Below are positions 60,470 through 64,000 of a stretch of 64,000 nt of DNA, one piece after another. The notes beneath the pieces are model-generated. The model searched no databases. It saw only the letters and a program-made list of their open reading frames with translations, and was not told where the DNA came from. The stretch is from IGN2 sp964639955 (GTDB taxonomy: Bacteria > Bacteroidota > Ignavibacteria > Ignavibacteriales > Ignavibacteriaceae). Position 1 is the first letter of the stretch. Every line of letters begins with the position of its first letter. Location: assembly GCA_964639955.1 (NCBI GenBank), contig CAZXGJ010000007.1, positions 1 to 64,000 on the forward strand. Direction: 5' to 3'. The translations under genes were made by a program, and so were the position numbers.

Positions 60470-61093
60470 TTAATTCTTGATCAATTCAACATAAGAATTG
60501 TTAGCACCGGGAACCGCACCCTTAACTAATAAAAGATTTTCTTCGGGAATGATTTTAACAACTTTCAGGTTTCTAACTGTAACATTTGCATAACCCTTTC
60601 TTCCGGCCATTTTTTGTCCTTTGAATACTCTTGAAGGATAAGAGCTGGCACCAATTGACCCTGGGGCTCTTAATCTATCACTCTGTCCGTGAGTAGTACC
60701 GCCAACTCCGCCAAATCCATGTCTTCTCATTACACCTTGAAATCCCTTCCCTTTACTTTTTCCTCTTACTTTAATCGTTTCGCCTTCTTTAAACAAATCT
60801 ACTTTAATCTCATCACCTATGTTAACTTCATCAGTATTAAATCCCTTAAACTCTGCAACTTTTAGGTGAGGAGTAATATTGTTCTTTTTATAATGACCGA
60901 GAACCGGTTTTGATAACTTTTTTTCCTTAACCGAACCTGCTGCAAGCTGAACAGCCGTGTACCCATCCCTATCTTTTGTTTTAACAGATATAATATGGCA
61001 AGGCTCTGCTTTAATAACAGTAACGGGAATTAACTCGCCCTCGTTATTATAAATATTTGTCATTCCGATTTTTATACCCAAAATCCCTGGCAT
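60470..61093 (-). CDS. rplC: 50S ribosomal protein L3
   Basis: Assembly protein of 207 aa: MPGILGIKIGMTNIYNNEGE, GKSKGKGFQGVMRRHGFGG, THGQSDRLRAPGSIGASSYP and VFKGQKMAGRKGYANVTV. Confidence 0.97.
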   Translation of the reverse strand: MPGILGIKIGMTNIYNNEGELIPVTVIKAEPCHIISVKTKDRDGYTAVQLAAGSVKEKKLSKPVLGHYKKNNITPHLKVAEFKGFNTDEVNIGDEIKVDLFKEGETIKVRGKSKGKGFQGVMRRHGFGGVGGTTHGQSDRLRAPGSIGASSYPSRVFKGQKMAGRKGYANVTVRNLKVVKIIPEENLLLVKGAVPGANNSYVELIKN

Positions 61094-61108
61094 TTTTAAC
61101 TCTTAATA

Positions 61109-61417
61109 TTAAAGTTTTATCTCGATATCAACCCCTGCGGGAATATCAAGCTTACTAAGTGAATCTATCGTCTTATTATTTGTATTATGGATATCAATGA
61201 TTCTTTTGTGCGCCCTTGTTTCAAATTGCTCACGAGATTTCTTATCAACATGAGGAGATCTTAAGACTGTGTAAACAGTTTTCTGCGTGGGCAGAGGAAT
61301 TGGACCGGATACAACAGCACCGGTACTGCGAACAGTTTTAATAATCTTCTCTGTGGATTTATCGATTAAAATATGGTCATATGATTTTAATCTGATTCTT
61401 ATTTTCTGACCGGGCAC
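61109..61417 (-). CDS. rpsJ: 30S ribosomal protein S10
   Basis: Protein of 102 aa: KIRIRLKSYDHILIDKSTE, GPIPLPTQKTVYTVLRSPHV and HKRIIDIHNTN. First gene of the S10 part, 75 nt after tuf. Confidence 0.97.
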   Translation of the reverse strand: MPGQKIRIRLKSYDHILIDKSTEKIIKTVRSTGAVVSGPIPLPTQKTVYTVLRSPHVDKKSREQFETRAHKRIIDIHNTNNKTIDSLSKLDIPAGVDIEIKL

Positions 61418-61447
61418 TTATTACTCCTATTATTTTCTCAAAGCAAA

Positions 61448-61465
61448 AGGGAGTTAATACTCCCT
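61448..61465 (-). terminator. Hairpin between tuf and rpsJ (weak terminator or attenuator)
   Basis: Perfect 7-bp stem AGGGAGT/ACTCCCT with a 4-nt loop, followed on the minus strand by TTTGCTTT. It is 28 nt after the tuf stop and may attenuate read-through into the S10 genes, separating expression levels of tuf and the ribosomal proteins. Confidence 0.5.
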
Positions 61466-61492
61466 CCACTATGTTGAATACACAATTCTCTT

Positions 61493-62701
61493 TTATTTAA
61501 ATATTTTGGTTACAACGCCGGCACCAACAGTTCTTCCGCCTTCCCGAATAGCAAATCTTAATCCTTCTTCCATCGCAATTTCTGAAATCAACTCGACTTT
61601 GATATTAACTTTATCACCGGGCATAACCATTTCCGTACCTTCAGGAAGTGTTGCTACGCCAGTAACATCAGTAGTTCTGAAGTAGAACTGCGGCCTGTAA
61701 CCATTAAAAAAGGGAGTATGTCTTCCGCCTTCTTCCTTAGAAAGTATATAAACTTCACTTTCAAAATTTGTATGGGGTGTAATCGAACCGGTTTTAGCCA
61801 GTACCATACCTCTTTCAATTTCATTTTTATCAATACCTCTTAACAGGATACCGGCATTATCTCCGGCAATAGCAGAATCAAGCTCCTTGCGAAACATCTC
61901 GATACCGGTTACTACAGTTTTTTTATGCATACCAAGACCAACCAGCTCAACTTCTTCCTGAATTTTAACTTCACCTCTCTCAACTCTTCCGGTGGCAACG
62001 GTACCACGCCCGGTTATCGAGAAAACATCTTCAACCGGCATTAGAAACGGTTTGTCAGTTTCTCTCTGAGGAATTGGAATATAACTATCTACGGCTTCCA
62101 TTAACTTCCAGATACATTCTAATCTGGGATCATCTACTTTTGTGTCAGCGCTTGCAGCTGCCTCCAGGGCCTTTAACGCAGAACCCTGAACTATTGGAAT
62201 TTCATCACCTGGAAATTCATAAGAATTCAGCAAGTCTCTAAGTTCAACTTCCACCAATTCGAGCAATTCCGGGTCGTCCACCATATCAACTTTATTCATA
62301 AATACAACAATTCTTGGTACACCCACCTGTCGCGCAAGAAGAATATGCTCTCTTGTTTGAGGCATCGGACCATCTGTTGCTGCAACAACCAGAATGGCAC
62401 CATCCATCTGAGCAGCACCAGTAATCATGTTTTTAACATAATCGGCGTGTCCCGGGCAATCCACGTGAGCATAATGTCTTTTTTCAGTGGAATATTCAAC
62501 ATGCGCGGTAGCGATTGTTATTCCTCTCTCTTTTTCTTCGGGTGCATTATCAATACTATCGAAAGTTCTTACCTCCGATAATCCTTTTTTGTTTAGAGCC
62601 ATTGTGATGGCAGCAGTTAATGTGGTTTTGCCATGATCGACATGACCAATTGTGCCAACATTAACGTGTGGCTTACTCCTGTCAAATTTTTCTTTTGCCA
62701 T
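61493..62701 (-). CDS. tuf: Elongation factor Tu
   Basis: GTPase of 402 aa that brings aminoacyl-tRNA to the ribosome. N-terminus KEKFDRSKPHVNVGTIGHVD with P-loop GHVDHGKTT; G3 DCPGHADYV, G4 NKVD in VVFMNKVDMVD; domain 2 RGTVATGRVERG and domain 3 GYRPQFYFRTTDVTG. Located between fusA and rpsJ as in the str operon. The two common kirromycin-binding loops look standard. Confidence 0.98.
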   Translation of the reverse strand: MAKEKFDRSKPHVNVGTIGHVDHGKTTLTAAITMALNKKGLSEVRTFDSIDNAPEEKERGITIATAHVEYSTEKRHYAHVDCPGHADYVKNMITGAAQMDGAILVVAATDGPMPQTREHILLARQVGVPRIVVFMNKVDMVDDPELLELVEVELRDLLNSYEFPGDEIPIVQGSALKALEAAASADTKVDDPRLECIWKLMEAVDSYIPIPQRETDKPFLMPVEDVFSITGRGTVATGRVERGEVKIQEEVELVGLGMHKKTVVTGIEMFRKELDSAIAGDNAGILLRGIDKNEIERGMVLAKTGSITPHTNFESEVYILSKEEGGRHTPFFNGYRPQFYFRTTDVTGVATLPEGTEMVMPGDKVNIKVELISEIAMEEGLRFAIREGGRTVGAGVVTKIFK

Positions 62702-62749
62702 CGATTTCTCCTTTTAGTTGTTTCCTTTAATTATTAATTCAAAGTTAAT

Positions 62750-64000
62750 TTAGGCTGTAGTTGCTTTTTTCTTACCTAAAGATTTTTCTGAAATTTCATC
62801 TGCAATATTCGCCGGTACCTGCTGATAATTTTCAAATTGCATCGAATAAATAGCCCGACCCTGTGACATTGACCTTAAAACCGTAGCATAACCGAACATT
62901 TCCGATAGCGGTACGTATGCTTTTATTACTTGCGCATCTTTCCGTGCAGTGAATCCTTCGATTCTTCCTCTCCTGGAATTTAAATCACCCATAATATCAC
63001 CGAGATAATCCTCGGGAGTAACTACTTCAACAGACATTATTGGTTCCAAAAGTATTGGTTTTGCCTTTTTGCATCCATTTTTAAATGCCATTGAACCGGC
63101 AACTTTAAATGAAAGCTCATCGGAATCAACGTCATGATAAGAACCATCAAATAATTTAGCTTTGATGTCTACTACCGGGAAACCGGCTAAAACGCCATTC
63201 CTCATTGCTTCCTGTATTCCGGCTGAAACTGCAGGGATATATTCTTTGGGAATAGTTCCACCTACAATTGCATTTTCAAATTCAAAACCCTTACCAGGTT
63301 CGTTTGGATAAAGCTCTAAAACTACATGACCATATTTACCGCGTCCACCGGATTGCTTGATAAATTTACCTTCTGTCTCAACTTTCTCTGTAATTGTCTC
63401 CCGGTAAGCTACCTGTGGTTTACCTACATTAGCTTCCACTTTAAATTCTCTTTTCATACGGTCAACAAGAATTTCGAGATGCAATTCTCCCATACCGCTG
63501 ATCAGAGTTTGACCAGTTTCCTGGTCTACGGTGACTCTGAAAGTTGGATCTTCGTCAGATAGCTTTGCCAGAGATTCGGATAATTTATCCTGGTCTGCCT
63601 TTGATTTGGACTCAATGGCAATCTGAATAACCGGTTCAGGGAACGACATTCTTTCTAAAATAACAGGATCATCAACAGAGCACAATGTATCGCCTGTCCT
63701 TGTAAATTTTAAACCAACAGCTGCAGCAATATCGCCAGCTTTAACTTCTGTTACATCCTCTCTGTGATTTGCATGCATTTGAAGTAATCTTCCTATACGT
63801 TCTTTTTTATCGCTTACAGCATTATAAATGTAGGAACCAGATTTTAATACTCCGGTATAAACTCTGAAAAAACATAATTTCCCCACAAAAGGATCATTCA
63901 TAATTTTGAAAGCTAATGCTGTAAATTTTTCATTTTCATCAATCTTTCTTGTTACTATGTCATTTAGACCTATGTGATGAGCTTGAATAGTTTTAAAGTC
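62750..64000 (-). CDS. fusA: Elongation factor G, 5'-truncated by the window edge
   Basis: The C-terminal 416 residues of the translocation GTPase; the gene continues beyond 64000. Translation of 63902-64000 gives an in-frame D-F-K-T-I-Q-A-H-H ... K-F-T-A-L-A-F-K-I that joins MNDPFVGKLCFFRVYTG. So the Met at 63901 is internal, not a start. Domain 2-5 features are RIGRLLQMHANHREDVTEVK, domain III-IV GMGELHLEILVDRMKREF and domain IV PVVDIKAKLFDGSYHDVDSD, with EPIMSVEVVTPEDYLGDIMG. The G domain lies outside the window. Confidence 0.97.
   Translation of the reverse strand, partial: DFKTIQAHHIGLNDIVTRKIDENEKFTALAFKIMNDPFVGKLCFFRVYTGVLKSGSYIYNAVSDKKERIGRLLQMHANHREDVTEVKAGDIAAAVGLKFTRTGDTLCSVDDPVILERMSFPEPVIQIAIESKSKADQDKLSESLAKLSDEDPTFRVTVDQETGQTLISGMGELHLEILVDRMKREFKVEANVGKPQVAYRETITEKVETEGKFIKQSGGRGKYGHVVLELYPNEPGKGFEFENAIVGGTIPKEYIPAVSAGIQEAMRNGVLAGFPVVDIKAKLFDGSYHDVDSDELSFKVAGSMAFKNGCKKAKPILLEPIMSVEVVTPEDYLGDIMGDLNSRRGRIEGFTARKDAQVIKAYVPLSEMFGYATVLRSMSQGRAIYSMQFENYQQVPANIADEISEKSLGKKKATTA

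Noticed and set aside
63901..64000. Met at 63901 as the start of an independent protein
   Set aside because: The frame remains open upstream to 64000 and encodes typical EF-G sequence (F-T-A-L-A-F-K-I before the Met).
1..64000. CRISPR arrays, rRNA genes, prophage or insertion sequences
   Set aside because: No regularly spaced direct repeats, rRNA-like stretches, transposase-like or phage structural proteins were recognised on either strand.

Overview
The window is AT-rich bacterial chromosome, most likely from the Ignavibacteria/Chlorobi side of the Bacteroidota. The evidence is: three intact secreted proteins and one decayed tail ending in the type IX secretion (T9SS) sorting domain with the N-Y-P-N-P-F-N-P-T-T-T-I signature; Reg_prop/Y_Y_Y sensor kinases; a short (284 aa) primary-type sigma factor; an adenosylcobalamin-dependent ribonucleotide reductase; and several promoters that fit TTG-N20-TAnnTTTG, the Bacteroidota pattern. 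I saw no rRNA, CRISPR array, insertion sequence or phage gene.

Layout. 0-5 kb (minus): a truncated beta-propeller sensor paralogue, a secreted multidomain GH13 amylase-family enzyme and a YjbQ protein. 5-16.5 kb: ornithine aminotransferase, a membrane hybrid histidine kinase, a PAP2 phosphatase, unknown Cys-cluster and membrane proteins, alanine racemase, a glycerophosphodiesterase coupled to a TGS-domain GTPase, and small proteins. 16.5-19.8 kb (minus): a probable cytochrome P460-MarR operon with a recognisable promoter and operator, then transketolase. 19.9-27.2 kb (plus): a 14-blade propeller histidine kinase with its LuxR-type response regulator, two T9SS cargo genes flanked by two copies of an 18-bp palindrome, and the remnant of a third cargo gene. 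27.2-36 kb: trmB, an ACT protein, a POT-type transporter, asnB, a cupin/dienelactone hydrolase pair, a structured intergenic region that may encode a small RNA, and a minus-strand ABC exporter with a LolA-like protein. 36.4-40 kb: nrdJ.

40-46 kb (minus): a compact cluster encoding a GAF/degenerate-GGDEF membrane protein, phosphopentomutase (deoB), an overlapping antitoxin-like/PIN pair, two bacterial-microcompartment vertex proteins (EutN/CcmL), the sigma factor and an NlpC/P60 lipoprotein. DeoB makes deoxyribose-5-phosphate, whose aldolase product acetaldehyde is a typical microcompartment intermediate, so the association with shell-vertex genes is suggestive. No shell hexamer gene is in view.

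46-64 kb (minus): engB, then the str/S10/spc/alpha ribosomal supercluster, reading in transcription order from a 5'-truncated fusA through tuf, rpsJ and onward to rpoA and rplQ, closed by an intrinsic terminator. It also carries secY, map and infA. Its odd feature is a complete tRNA-Gln(UUG) gene inside the spc section, 5 nt after the rplR stop codon and upstream of rpsE.

The best candidates for a second look are the deoB/PIN/BMC-vertex cluster, the P460-MarR module with its four-cysteine regulator, the tRNA inside the ribosomal operon, the structured RNA near 33.4 kb and the palindromes beside T9SS cargo genes.
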